From contig JADFUC010000170.1 in NCBI GenBank assembly GCA_019722365.1, positions 463,445 to 527,444 of the forward strand: 64,000 nucleotides of DNA. The letters are read 5' to 3'. The DNA comes from Lithospermum erythrorhizon (taxonomy: Eukaryota > Streptophyta > Magnoliopsida > Boraginales > Boraginaceae). This document shows, piece by piece, positions 34,870-47,564 of this stretch (its first letter is position 1; every line of letters begins with the position of its first letter). The translations under genes and the position numbers were made by a program. The notes under the pieces were generated by a model that was not told where the DNA came from, ran no database searches, and saw nothing but the letters and a program-made list of their open reading frames with translations.

Positions 34870-37617
34870 ATGGGCTTTGGTAAGGAGAGGCTAGTATCAT
34901 TCTTGAACAATAGATGGCTAGTTTTTGTTGCTGCAATGTGGATACAATCATGTGCTGGGATTGGTTATTTGTTTGGGAGTATATCTCCTGTGATTAAAAG
35001 CTCATTGAATTATAATCAGAAGCAATTATTAGGCTTGGTGTGGCTAAGGACCTGAGATAGTGTGATTTTTAGCTGGGAGTTTATGATATTGCTCTTTATG
35101 GGGTGGTCTTCTTGTTGGTGCTATACAAAATTTTGTTGGGTATGGTTGGGTTTGGCTTGTTGTTACTGGTCGAGCTCCTCCTCTACCTTTGTGGGCTGTG
35201 AGTATTTTTTTCTCATCAAATCAATAATGTTTAATGTTTTATATCAAGTAGTTGTTTTGCTATATTGATGGTGTTAACTCATTTATTATGTTCTGGTATT
35301 TTCAAATTTATTGGTAATGATCTTGAGAAAAAGAAACATTTTTTCGTTTTACCTGTCTCTACTTTTGGGTCAATCCGACCCCCTTTCCCCGCTTAGGCGG
35401 GAGGCTCTTCAAATGCATTGGACATGTTAATGTTCATGTACCTGGCTGGCTAGCTGGCTGGATCTTTGACATTATTGGTTAATTTGCTTCTTTGAATCAA
35501 GTAGAATATCTTTTTGCTGAATCAGTATGCATTTTCTGCAAATTTGGAATATTCTGTTTCCATTAAGATTAGTCTAACTGATCTTACAAACTGAATAAAA
35601 TTTGAATGATCCCTCTATATGTACTATAGAGTATGATTTCAGGTATCGTCCATTCTTCCTTGATGATTTTAGCTGCTACTATCATGTTTGCTAGTTTGTT
35701 GACTATTTTATCTGCCCCTTTATGACCTTGTTTTATTATGTAACATAAGGGTTCATTTGGAAACTGACATTTCCTTCATTGGTCATGTAACTCAAGCTAG
35801 TTTGCATTTTTCAGATCTTCAACTTTACCATTACCCAAAACTTGCATCCATCCCTTCACCAAGTGTAAATGTAGTTGTAAATATACTTCTGAAATGAATT
35901 GCTGAGACCATTGTATGTGTTTTCATCACCATAAATATTGCTGATGCTGATCACATTAGAGACGTGAATTTTGTGGTCTGGTGCAGCAATAAAACTGTTT
36001 TATGGCATTAATATAGTTGTGCTGTTCTTGCACAGATGTGTGCCCTTATTTTCATTGGAACGAATGGGGAGACTTACTTCAACACAGCAGCACTAGTCTC
36101 ATGTGTACAGAACTTTCCAAAAAACCGGGGACATGTTGTAGGAATCCTAAAGGGATTTGCTGGTTTGGGCGGTGCAATTTTGACTCAGACGTATGCTGTG
36201 ATGCATACTCCCGATCAGGCTTCTCTCATATTTATGGTTGCTGTTGGTCCCTCAATGGTAGTTATTGCCGTCATGTTCCTCATAAGACCTGTAAAGGGTC
36301 ATAGGCAAATCCGGCCTTCTGATGGGCTAAGTTTTTCATTTATTTATAGGATATGCCTCCTTCTGGCGGCTTATTTGATGGGGGTGATGATTGTCGAAGA
36401 TCTAGTTGACCTAAACCAAAATATCATCACACTCTTCACTTCAATTTTGTTTTTTCTCCTGATCATCCCAATTGTGATCCCTGTTTCACTAAGTTTCTCT
36501 CAAGAAGCAAGAACACAGGCAGAAGAGCCTCTTTTACCTAATTCCCAAAATGAAGAGCCTTCCATGTCTGGTAATGAGTCTCAGGAAGTTATATTTAGTG
36601 AGGTGGAGGAAGAAAGTAGCAAGGAAGGTGAATCACTTTCGGTTTCCGAGAGAAGGAAAAATTACATTGCAATCAAGAATAGCCCAAGCTGCATGAAGGC
36701 AGTGAGAGTGAAAAGAAGGGGTCCTCGTGAGAGGGAAGACTTTGATTTGACCCACCCAAGCCTTGATAAAGGCAGACTTTTGGCTCATCTTTTCTCCCTT
36801 TTGTTGGTTCTGGATCTGGCTTGACCGTCACGATAACTTGGGTCAGATTAGCCAGTCTTTAGGGTATGAGAACACACATGTGTTCGTGTCCATGATCAGC
36901 ATTTGGAACTTCCTAGGTCGTGTAGGCGGTGGGTACTTCTCGGAGAAAGTAGTCAGGTATAAAACTGAACCCTTTTCTCCCATATTCTTAGTTCATAATG
37001 ATCCCTGTTTGGCTAGCTGATGTATGGTTATCTACAATACTTCTCTTATGGATGTGCAGAGACCATGCTTATCCAAGACCAGTTACGATGGCTATTGCTC
37101 AAGTCATCATGGCAGTTGGACATTTCTTGTTTGCTATGGATTGGCCAGGGACATGTACATTGGAACTCTTTTGGTTGGGCTTGGTTATGGCGCTCACTGG
37201 GCCATTGTACCTGCCACTGCCTCGGAGTTGTTTGGCATAAAAAAGTTTGGTGCTTTGTATAATTTTCTCACTCTAGCCAACCCTGCTGGCTCTTTGGTAT
37301 TCTCAGGTGTCATTGCTAGTAGCATATATGACAGAGAGGCAGCAAAGCAAGCTCAAGGGAATCTCCAGAATTCTACGATGCTAGGATCAATAATGTCAAA
37401 TGCCCTGGCAGCAGAGGACGCTCTAAAATGTGATGGTGCCATCTGTTTTTTCTGGACTTTCTTGATCTTGTGTGGACTCTGCATCTTAGCAGTGATGTTG
37501 AGCATGATTCTTGTCTACCGGACTAAGGTTGTGTATATAAATTGTATGGGAAACTCAAATTCAGCAGATACATGTGGTACCAAGTTGTGTTCTACAATCA
37601 GTTCGACCTTTTCGTGA
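34870..37617 (+). CDS. Nodulin-like / NFD4-type MFS transporter, with frameshifts
   Basis: Three exons: 34,870-35,197 (donor GCT|GTGAGT), 36,036-36,956 (donor AG|GTAT) and 37,060-37,617. The N-terminus is NNRWLVFVAAMWIQSCAGIG then YLFGSISPVIKSSLNYNQKQ, the start of the plant nodulin-like MFS domain. Exon 2 has MCALIFIGTNGETYFNTAAL, PKNRGHVVGILKGFAGLGGA and a long acidic loop (EEPSMSGNESQEV). After it come LGQISQSLGYENTHVFVSMI and WNFLGRVGGGYFSE, and exon 3 has HWAIVPATASELFGIKKFGA. The full-length family protein is about 550-600 residues with 12 membrane helices. Single-base or small indels break the frame at about 35,030-35,090, about 36,795-36,830 and about 37,151. Substrate is unknown. It is convergent with L27. 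Conserved residues survive on both sides of each break, so I suspect consensus errors. Confidence 0.85.
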
Positions 37618-38681
37618 TTAGAGACCGACTCCTCAGCTGAGGTGATTCATCTCTCTGGAGTTCAGATTGATTGCAGCTAGCTCTCCTCTACGAATATTAC
37701 TGAATGTGTAATGTTATGTTGTAACTAGATGTAAGAGAATTGTTCTCTCTGTTGTTTAGGAGCTATTGTTCCACAGCGTAGGATGAATATTCATCTTTTC
37801 TGTTTTGAGACACTGAATGCTTTGGCTGTTCCCAATCCTCACTGTTCATTTGCCAAATTTTTTTATGAAGTTGATATTTCATTTGTAATACTGCATTCAA
37901 TATATAGTTAGACATGACCATTTATATATGCTGTTTTCCCATAATTTTTCAATGTTTAGAATTCATGGACTAATTAGCAATACTGGAGTAGCCTTTGAGG
38001 TGAGAACGGTAAAAATTACTGAGGATCTCAAATGCTTTTGCATAATCATATTATCAAATAGGGTGCTCTTCGACATTGTCATTGACCTATTGCCTCTTGT
38101 TGTTCATATCCTTTGTGCTAGCCTCTCATGGTACTTTGTTATGGGACAAACGACTTTGAACATTACCTATGTTTAAAAAGTAATCCACTTCGATGAACGT
38201 AGACAGTATAAACTGATGGTTTCTAATATGAACAAACCTTTAATTTTTCAAGAACTGATGTTATGGTGTTACTGCAGTCTGCAGCGAGCGGATAACTATT
38301 CGATCGCAGAAACAACCGCAAGTGGAAAATAGAATGCTGAGTGAACTTCAGTTATGGTGATCAGGGATTCTTTGCTTCTCACCCAGGGTTCTTCAACATC
38401 ATATAAAAGGCTGACATCTACCTATTTATCTACAAAGATCGTTATATATAGTAAACCATTCAAACAGAAGCTTCAAAGGAATGGAGCGCGGGCAACAATC
38501 TTTGAAGAAATATACCGGAAAAGGTAATGCGATAGCAGTTAGTTGGATATCCGCATACCAGTTAGTTGGATATCCGCATACAATGAACCATTACGAAGGG
38601 CTGATGACCGAATGGCAATCCCGTTTCTATATTTTCAGCTCGCAAAACATGTTACAAAGTACATGAACATAAGCCGAAGAC
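37618..38681. other. 3' intergenic region between MFS and L27
   Basis: This is the convergent 3' flank of both genes, with probable 3' UTRs. Two overlapping short ORFs at 38,481-38,788 are unrecognised and the second half overlaps L27 exon 3 on the opposite strand. A 23-bp perfect tandem duplication lies at 38,536-38,581. Confidence 0.45.
38536..38581. repeat. 23-bp perfect tandem duplication
   Basis: CAGTTAGTTGGATATCCGCA + TAC is present twice head to tail without mismatch, just beyond the L27 stop codon. It is recent or an assembly stutter. Confidence 0.9.
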
Positions 38682-39697
38682 TCAGCACACTGTACTATTT
38701 TCTGGAATTTCATCGACAGAAGCAAGTACCAGTAGTGGCTGATCAATTTTGGCTTCTCTTTCTAGCTTTTCTGTTCGTTGGAGTCTAAATGATTCTCTTG
38801 CGTGCTCGATAGCTGTTTAGTTTTCTGGTTGCACCTCACGAGGATAAACACTTACCTGATTATTCACGCAAAATTATTAGGTAATTAATTCATAAAATTT
38901 ACAGTCAAAGCAAAACTCAACACAAGATTAAACTTACTTTTTTCTTCTTTTCAGGTCCAAATAGCTCAAATTTGACCATTCCATCAATTAAAGAAAAGAT
39001 GGTGTGATCTTTCCCAAGTCCAACATTCTTCCCTGGATGGAACCAAAATTGTATAAATAAGCAAAAATCAGGTCTAATACTACATTTCATGAACATTATT
39101 CCTTAAACATGGAGTTGGGGTAAATGAAGAAGGAATGGAATACACAGAAGTTGACAGTGTTTTCACTTCACTATCGAGTCAACTTAGAAACAGTCTCTTC
39201 CGGTTATAACAGGTCTAAGGTTGAGTCTATCCAACCCACCCTTACTAAGCCGGGCATCTTCAGAGGTATTGGGACATCTTGACCATTGCATTAACTAGTA
39301 ATCAATTCAATAATGAATAATGACTAACCCGACATTAACCTTAAAGTTCTTATGAGATGAGTTTTCTGTTCAATGTTAACACGTCACCCATTCTTAGTCG
39401 GGGTATTACACTAACCTTGGTACCACGTTGCCTAACAATTATGGAGCCAGCCTTGGCAGCTTGATCACCAAAAATCTTGACCCCAAGTCGTTGACCTTTG
39501 GAATCACGTCCATTCTTGGTACTACCAGCTCCTTTCTTATGAGCAGACTCAATAGTTAATGGTGTTGAATTCAATGGAAAGGGAACATAAATCTTGTGGC
39601 CTACATGAACTGAACCAGAGTCTCCTCTGAAACAAGAGGATGAAGAGCTTGAACTCAAAGATAATCCCCTAAATGCTCCTGCTAAATTTAAGCTCAT
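38682..39697 (-). CDS. RPL27: Plastid 50S ribosomal protein L27
   Basis: Exon 1 (39,697-39,416) encodes a Ser-rich transit peptide ([20 protein letters not shown]...) and the L27 core [20 protein letters not shown] then [20 protein letters not shown] then GTK; donor AAG|GTTAGT. Exon 2 (39,042-38,938) encodes [20 protein letters not shown] then [15 protein letters not shown]; donor GTAAGT. Its acceptor reads TTTTGG rather than an AG, probably a base error. Exon 3 (38,855-38,682) encodes [12 protein letters not shown], then after an indel NSYRARKR and ESFRLQR, ending [10 protein letters not shown]. This C-terminal extension is typical of chloroplast L27. L27 sits at the peptidyl-transferase centre and the gene is normally essential and single-copy, so the exon 3 frameshifts are more likely errors than decay. 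Confidence 0.9.
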
Positions 39698-39911
39698 AAA
39701 TTATTGATGCCATTCTTGTTATTATTCTGCAAAAACGATAAATTTCAATAACAAGAGGTGTATATCATTACAAGGTAGTATTATTGAATCTTTTTAACAT
39801 TTTAATGACAATTCAATAACAAGGGGAAAGAGGTATAACATTACTAGTTTTGGCTCTATCCAAATTGTGTGGCCTTTAACTTACAGTTATACTTGGGAAA
39901 AAAACAATTAT

Positions 39912-39919
39912 TGTCGAGA

Positions 39920-39952
<33 letters not shown>

Positions 39953-39992
39953 ACCTTAATCTGGCGCCTTAGACCAACTCGGCCATCTCGAC
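39912..39992 (-). tRNA. tRNA-Leu (AAG)
   Basis: The minus strand reads GTCGAGATGGCCGAGTTGGT, then CTAAGGCGCCAGATTAAGGT and so on. The acceptor stem GTCGAGA pairs with TCTCGAC, and the discriminator is A. The anticodon loop TTAAGGT gives anticodon AAG (39,957-39,955). There is a long variable arm (TCCGAAAGGGCG), and the T-arm contains GGGTTCAAATCCC. It is 81 nt with no intron. A CAACAA motif lies just upstream of the 5' end (a favoured plant tRNA transcription start), and an oligo-T terminator follows about 7 nt downstream. Confidence 0.95.
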
Positions 39993-40432
39993 TTGTTGTT
40001 CAAACAAGATTTCAAGAAATCCACTTTCTCTTCTCATTAATAAGGAGTCCTATATTTGTATTGTTTATTTTTTAAATTTTAGAAATAGAAAACAAAACAC
40101 GTGGCGTCATAAAATCTATGTAGAAATAGATAACCATTCCAATAATAACTGAAGTACTGAAAATAGTTCTTGAGATTACTTAAAGTGCCTAGCTGACGAT
40201 TTAGAGAAACATTATTATCTAGTGTATCACATTAATGAAGGACATTATTATTGTTCAACGTCAAAGTACTCAAATAAATCGATGAAGGACATCAAAAATA
40301 TTATCTAGTGCATCACATTAATGAAACACCTATTGAAAACTCCAACTAAGTAAACAGCTACATCAATGAAAGAAAATTATGGTTCTTTTTCAGCCATGAA
40401 AGTAACATATGGGTAAAGTTTAACTCTCCAAC

Positions 40433-43406
40433 TTATAGAGGAGGTGGGGCGTGGGACTTCGCGAACCCGACCCATGTAACAATCCCAACAGCAAGAATAA
40501 CCCATCCAAATATGTCGTACTTAAGATCATTGCTCTTCTTTTTCTTCTAAGGTTTTTCTAGTTCTGTAAGAGTAAATGAAATCAGATGTTACAAAGCCTA
40601 AAAATAAATAAATATTAGGGAACAAAAAAATAAAACATTCGGGTTCTAGCAAGAGGAAATTGAAATCAGACTGATGAATGTAACGATATTCGATGATATT
40701 TCACTCTCTGCCGACACAATTTTCTCTAAAGAGTTGGCACATGATATTCAGTACTCATTAGTCAAGGTAGAAATAAATTAGTTGGCTCTCTGTGATGCAT
40801 AGGAACTAAACCAGCAAAGTTTTTCTGTCCTACAATTTTCTGTAGAGAGTCGTGGGCTAGCCTATAAGCTGCGCACAAGTTAAGCAATCAATAGAGACTT
40901 CATCAAAACAGCATGTATTAATGGAAGGAGTGAAGGACGGATTACAGCTAATTGTCAACTACCTAGCCACCCAATCCCAGACTTGATGTCATAACTTTAA
41001 TAACCCTCAAATCATCATAATGTATTTCAGACCATCTTTTTGGGTCATCAAATCAACACCAAAAAAAGAGGGAGCCAACGCCCATGCCTAAAGTTCTGCT
41101 TTATAGAGGTCTTGTAATAGCATAAGCTTTTTTTTTTCTTTATAGGTCATGCGAAGTGGTCATCTGTTACATACAGAATAAACAAGGACAGCAAGAATCT
41201 GAGCTACCTTAGTGCCAGCGGACGAAGACGGGCCTGATCCCATGGCCATAGCTTGCTGGCCAAAACCCTGTTTGTGGATCTCAGCATGCAACTCAGGGGC
41301 CTAAAACAGTTGAAGAGGTTGACATGCAAAAAGTAAGTTACAAAATAGAGGGCAAGAGCTTCATACCGATGATCAAATTTACAACCAATAAACACTTATC
41401 AACCCACAAAAATAAGAAAAGATTGCTGCCACCAAGGAACAAATCTAAACCCAACAACTTCTTTCAAAATCAAAAGTCAGTACAAACAGGGCAGCTTCAA
41501 ATAACTGGAAACGTGAACTGTGTTACTGGGTCTCTCTTTAATTTTATTTAATTAAAACATAATCAATACAAGGATCTAATATACATGTATCTTCTTCAAA
41601 TTATATGAATCATCTAAGAATAGTCATGTTTGGTGATGCAAAATATTTGATCTAACACCTCCTATGCATCAAATGATAAGACCATTCTGAACTTTTCTAT
41701 GAACAGACTTGTCTAGCGTGTAGGAAAACAAATTTAACCAGAACACGAAGTGATTCCAGTAGGGGCGTCGAGCAAAAAAATCCAAGATGCTATGCAACAA
41801 AAACAAAGAGGGAAACTCGAGTAACGAACACTTGTTTGTCTATTGTTCATTAGACCCTTTCATCCAAGATGGACTCAAATTTGCATCTTGAACCAGACAG
41901 AGCTCGTGCAAACTTAAAGGGTAGAGCGAAAATCATATATGCATTTATACAACCGATGCTAACCATAGCAGCTAATGAGACAATCCAGTCCTTAATACAA
42001 ACAATAATGAAATTTGGTGGCGATTCACTATTATGGAAGAATCACCTTAGCAGCCACTTCAAAAGACTTGCGGTAAAGATCATTACTGGGATCCTGCACC
42101 CAATTCAATAAAATACATAAGGACATCAAATCAAATGGTGATAAAAGATTTGTATATAGGTTGCAACTTGAAACAAACCTCCTCAAGTGCTTGTCGAAAA
42201 TACTGGGAGGCTTTGTCAAAGTAAACCTTTGCTTCATCTTGATCAGGAATCATAAAAGCATTTGTGTAGGCATTCCCCAGACACCAAAGAGTGTCATGCT
42301 TTTTCGGATTAATGGCCAGTGCCTCTTCCAATTTTGATATACAATCTGATGAAACCAAAATACCAAAGTAAAAAAAATAAACAATAGTTCATTAGTACAG
42401 TTACAAGTTGTTGCTAGCTGAATCAAACAAATACTCTGTATAACATATCATGTAAGACGGCAACATCATAAAACATAATCACATTGCAAAAAGTTTACTT
42501 CATATAAAACTTCCACAGAACAAGGCTTAAGATTGATAGTAATATTTCTACCCAGCACAAAAGCTCCAACAAAAAATTAATAACAAACTAACTCACAAAT
42601 CTAACAAACATCAAAAGCACATCATATGACTAACACTTAGTCTACCTTTGAATATAAGTTTTCGATCCGGAGGCTCTTGAAACTGCGACAACTCCAACAG
42701 GGCACCGCCCCATCTCGTAAGGTTCTACAATAAATTCAACAAAATGGTAACACCCTAATTAACATACAAAGAACATCAGCAAAATATCCATCAACAATCA
42801 TACTCCCTCCATCTCAAAATGGTTGTCAAGTTTGACTTTCAATGGTCAAAATCAACAAATTTAGTAGCATTAATTAACACGCATAAGTTTGTTTTGAATT
42901 CAAATACGACATATGAAATCTAAGTTGAGTATGTTTTATTGATAAAATCAAACCTCCCATTAAATTGAAATGAAGTTAGTATATAAAAATACTCAGAGTT
43001 CAAAATTTAAAAAGTCAAATGGCTGGAAGGTTTTTATCCAATAAAATTCAACATACTTTTGAAGTGATAACTGATTCGTTTAAATCAGTATATATATCAA
43101 AATATTAATACAATTAAACGATATACACTACACACTTATGTGTTACATGTTGCACGTTAATAACAAAACCGGATAATATACACTAACACTTATGTCTAGT
43201 TGGGTATTTTTATTGAGAAATAAACCTCCCGATTAAATTTAAATGAATATAGTAAATAAAATAAAATTAAAAAAATTGAAAAGTGGACAATTATTTTGGG
43301 ACAAAGGAAGAATTACATCAGCGTCGTTGGGGTTTTCAGCGTAGGTAACTTCGGCAGTTTTGCGAGCATGCTCGAAGAAGATGAGGCGATCTATTTCACC
43401 GTCCAT
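40433..43406 (-). CDS. TOM20: Mitochondrial import receptor subunit TOM20
   Basis: This is a plant-type TOM20, a C-tail-anchored receptor on the mitochondrial outer membrane that binds presequences. Six exons with GT-AG introns: 43,406-43,317; 42,724-42,646; 42,345-42,179; 42,093-42,046; 41,300-41,208; 40,546-40,433. They join without any lesion to 196 residues, the normal family length. Landmarks are [20 protein letters not shown] (exon 1), [16 protein letters not shown] (exon 2), [20 protein letters not shown] then LGNAYTNA (TPR-like repeat, exon 3), [20 protein letters not shown] (exon 5), and [20 protein letters not shown] then GIVTWVGFA, the tail anchor (exon 6). An upstream in-frame ATG at 43,421 would add MIWSE. 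Intron 1 is almost wholly a MITE. It is head-away from the DUF642 gene and next to L27. Confidence 0.95.
42801..43311. mobile_element. Stowaway-like MITE filling TOM20 intron 1
   Basis: It begins TACTCCCTCCATCTCAAAATGGTTGTCAAG and ends GTGGACAATTATTTTGGGACAAAGGAAG; the termini are complementary over about 27 bp with mismatches. It is about 510 bp with no coding capacity. The right end stops about 5 bp from the TOM20 exon 1 splice donor (GTAATT at 43,316). Confidence 0.7.
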
Positions 43407-43421
43407 TTCAGACCAAATCAC

Positions 43422-44751
43422 TCTTCGTAGGTTTACTTTGCTTTAAGGACGGAGGCGCCACTATCCACTTCTTTTCTTTTTAACCCCTTCTTTTTTCCAC
43501 GGCAGCTAAAGTCACACTAAAAGACTAAGCAAAGGAAGGGGTGAAATTACTATTTTATTTAGGGGCAAAACTGTCATTCGATAGATTCTAAACACTATTT
43601 CGGTGTGATTTAGTCCACTCTTTTTTCCTTTTGTCTTGTAGCACAAGAAAATATATCAAATTTCTATTCGACTACACTATTTTCGGGTATTTTGTTTTCA
43701 CTAAACTATTCAATCAAGAAGTTGTATCGGTTTGTTGTGCACTTTCGGTGGAGGCGAAATGGTAGTTTACTGTGCCTTATATCCTGAAAAATAAGTTATC
43801 GCTACTATTTCTTCAAATGTAATATTGTTTGGGGATAAAATGATTATTTCATCCTTAATTAAAATTTATTCAATGATTACATTCAAATAATATTTTCACC
43901 TAATTGAATTACTAATCAAGTTCTACTGAAATGGGATCCACGCAGCAAAGACCCGATCCAAGAACGATTCTCCTACAAAAACATGTCTCCGGATCCACGT
44001 ACCTAGTATCCGATGAAATACTTCCGATCTAACACATTATACGCGATTAAGTTATATCTCTACGCCTACCACAGAATTATTTCATTATTTTTATAGTATA
44101 ATTTTTTCAGCAATTGGTAAAATATTCAAATTATGTAACATGTATCATTATTTTGACGCTTGAATAACAAGAGTCATACGAAGGCTAGATGTGCTAGTTT
44201 TATCGACATGACGAAGTCGTGAAAGCTTTCTAATAACAACGCAATATCGATTTCAAAGAAATCATAAATAAATCTACTCAAGAAACAAATAAATTAACAT
44301 ACATTATTTCAGATAACATTTATTATAATGTATGCTTATCATGCTAGACTACACTATCATGAAAAGTTATTGTGTAAATAAAAACCAACACATTTCTTAT
44401 TGCATGAAAATGTAAATTAAATTAATTTCGATTTACTAGAATCGTCATCAGAATCCGCTTGTAGATTATATATATGTGATATCATGATGGAGTATTTTCT
44501 CCCCTTGTATATTAGACCATCACATGGAAATTATTGAGCATGACTTTTTACCTATTTCTTTCTTTCTACACCTGAAAAAGGGAATTGACGTGGGAAACAA
44601 AGCATAAAATGACCAAAAAGCAGATGGTGAAGTCTTCAGGGGATAACAAAACACTCAACTTCTCTGTGATGCAAGAACTAAGAATCTTTCCAGGTCCCTA
44701 ATTGATGCATATTTTACCAATCCAAGAAAATATTGCTTGTTTGAGTATCTC
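43422..44751. other. Intergenic between TOM20 and DUF642 genes
   Basis: No gene is recognised. It should contain the TOM20 promoter (about 43,420-43,700) and the DUF642 3' UTR and terminator. The sequence is AT-rich and no repeat family was identified. Confidence 0.4.
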
Positions 44752-46166
44752 TCAAAACCAAGCTAAGTGTACTAGAGCTAGAACAAGAAAAACGGCAACT
44801 GGAAAATTATGTCCAAGAGCACCAGAAGAATGTAAAACAACATCATCAATAACAGGACCACAAATATACCATCTTCCCTTCGGCTAGTCCCAGCTTTGGA
44901 ATATAATAGTTCGATCTGATCCCCTGGGGATTGAATACTTTTCGATGATCCAGTCCCTGCACTTTGAATACTAAAATTCTGAGTCGACGAGCCTGCATAG
45001 ACCCCTACCACGAATTCCCCTAAACACGAATCATTTGCATCTCCCAGCATGAACTCGAGCACATGGCTTGAATCCTGTGGGATATTTATGGTTGTTTGTA
45101 TGCCAGCTCCAACCCCTGATACAAGCTCAACTGCTGCATCGCCTTCTGGGATGAAGTAGTTCTTCGAGTTTATGTACTTGATGGTTCCTGTCACTGTCCA
45201 TGGTTGTAAAGCAGATTGAACTTGACTCGATACAGAATCGAGTAAGACTCCTTCACTCGAAGTCTCCAGAAATGGTGGCCCTACTTCAAATCCACCATTA
45301 TTAAGCAGGCCATCTGTTTTTTTAACAATGATGGTCAGAGCATATTGGAAGTCATGCAATAGTTAAACAGTTTAATCTGTTCCCGTTTCTCTAAATATGC
45401 TCAAGTTTCTTACAGTTTGATCAACTAATAGATAAAGCAGTTGTAGATAGGGAATATAAACAAAAGAGAACGGAAGAGTTTACAACCATGAATGAACTGA
45501 TGCAGAACATACCATTAAGAGTAGGATCAACAGCCTTCACACGAAGCGAGTCAACAATTGGCCAACAAGTGGAATTAGGATCTATATCTATAGCCTCGCT
45601 TTGGAGCACCAAGTTTTTCTCCTCTGCTCCACCCCAACTTCCTAATTGATGACCATAGCTATCCCAGTGTCCCTTATAATTTTAAGCTTAAGTGAAAATG
45701 AAACTCACTGTCAGGGGCCGACACTATGAGGCTTGCATTGGCTACACAGCTCTGACCACCCAAAGACATAGTAAAGGTAAGCAAAAATCTCTGATTATTA
45801 GAGTCAGCTTTGAAAGTTTGATTGATCTTGCCATCTTCACCGAGAAGTATGGCGTGCCCATTCCCCGGCAGTTGCACATCTTTCCCTGATGTGACATACT
45901 GGACCAGTCCTTCGAATGACCATCCGGGTATGGTGTTGTTCTCTTGCAAGGTAACAAATGTCGAAGTTAAATTTTCGGCCAAATTTGCTGGAGGGAGTTC
46001 AAAATCAGGATTCTGCAAAAAATCTTTTGAAGAAAGAATGTTAAGAACAATGAGTTTGTTATCACCATCAAAGTCAAAGAAATGATTATAATGAAGGTTG
46101 AGGTTACCTGGTTGAGCAAATGAAATAATGGAACATGAGGATGATGAGAATTAGCATAAACTCCAT
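44752..46166 (-). CDS. DUF642 cell-wall protein with possible GPI-type tail
   Basis: Exon 1 (46,166-46,108) encodes a hydrophobic signal peptide (MEFMLILIILMFHYFICST). The next exon (46,012-45,513) encodes NPDFELPPANLAENL, NNTIPGWSFEGLVQYVTSGK, LPGNGHAILLGEDGKINQTF, then WDSYGHQLGSWG and NSTCWPIVDSLRVK. The last exon (45,313-44,752) encodes DGLLNNGGFEVGPPF, NSKNYFIPEGDAAVELVSGV, VLEFMLGDANDSCLGEFVVG and IDDVVLHSS. It ends in a hydrophobic tail (FPVAVFLVLALVHLAWF) suggesting GPI anchoring. These are two tandem DUF642 (galactose-binding-like) domains, secreted to the wall; relatives interact with pectin methylesterase. An extra A at about 45,690 and a missing T at about 44,864 shift the frame. 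The junction of exons 1 and 2 is also not in frame as read. Confidence 0.8.
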
Positions 46167-47564
46167 TTCTGTTACCTGATGAGAGGGAAACTGGAAGGTC
46201 GAGAAATCAATTTGAATGGTCAGCTAAAGCATCTAATAATCAATAAATGTCAACGTATCCTAAATTATCTAAGGTTGACTATGGCAATAGCTAACTGTAT
46301 CTTTCAGACATTGAGGTGGATACAACGCACTTGATGAAAATAAATGTCCAAATCAACAAAAAGCTGGAAAAGGGACCACCAGACAATTTGATAATGAGAG
46401 GGTGTTCGGCTTCTCATTTTTAGTCAAACTCACTTATAACTAAATATGTTGATTAACTTGGACATTAGATAGTAGCATTTTCCATTTGATTACTATCATT
46501 CCTAATCTCTCTTTCAAAATTGAAGCCTGTCACCTCAAACGTACCCGATGCTAGTTCAACCACTGATCAATAGGTATTCTCCATTCCCCACTTTCTAATG
46601 CATCTATATGCCATTTGTTGTTCAAGAAGATTGCTCAGACCTACAGGATAGTTACTACCCTGCCTGCAACTCACATCTCCTCACAATATTAAACACAAAA
46701 AATAGGCATGATGATTCCATGCTCATTCTCATGGATTGATCTTATTTGATCATCTAATCATCTACAATATTTCCTTTGTATTTCCACTGTAACAATAAAA
46801 CAATAACACGTCCAAATATCTCTAAAACAACAAATTAAGAAAATAATAACTCAAAATGACTAAGTGATTAACATTATATAAGAGTGAAATTATAAAGTGA
46901 TGGATGATTAAGCCACGCGGCAGTAATAATAAGAGCAAAACAAATCATGAGATAATAACTTATGGTTGTTATTATATTAACATTTTTTTACCTTTTAACC
47001 AAAATTATTATTAGTACATTCATTTAACTTCCTTTTTTTGATAAATTCATTTAACTTCCTAATTTAATTGGATATTTGCCTTAATTTTCATTTAACAGTT
47101 TTATCATATTTTTAGCTTTAAATAATAGTTACAAAATTTATATGTTCACCTAACTTCCTATTTTGGCAGGCTATCTCAAAATGACTCATACATACTCACT
47201 CTTCAATTTATTTTAATTGATAATACTCATATAAATTTGTACTATTAATTTATGCAAAGTTTTATCAAATTAATTGTGATCAAATTATCAAATATCTATT
47301 CAATCTAGTTAACTCCTAAAATGGATGACAACTCATCAGTAGTTAGTCAAGTCATCACACAATCACAAATACTACTACAATTCACTAGTATGTTTATTCA
47401 TTTCCACTTAATCGATTATATCTACGCTATTATTTAATTATATTACTACAACTTTTTATATTAGAGTTAAAAACAAATTATCTTTTATTTACTAATATTT
47501 TATTTAATTGAAATGATAAAATTAATTATTATACAATAAAATAATTTTAAAATAAACGAGAATT
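46167..47564. other. Intergenic, AT-rich
   Basis: This contains the presumed DUF642 promoter. The rest is AT-rich (about 46,780-47,540) with no gene, and no repeat family was assigned. Confidence 0.4.

Noticed and set aside
38481..38788. Two overlapping plus ORFs near a 23-bp tandem duplication
   Set aside because: They lie antisense to, or just past, L27 exon 3 and show no family features. The repeat alone makes them look ORF-like.
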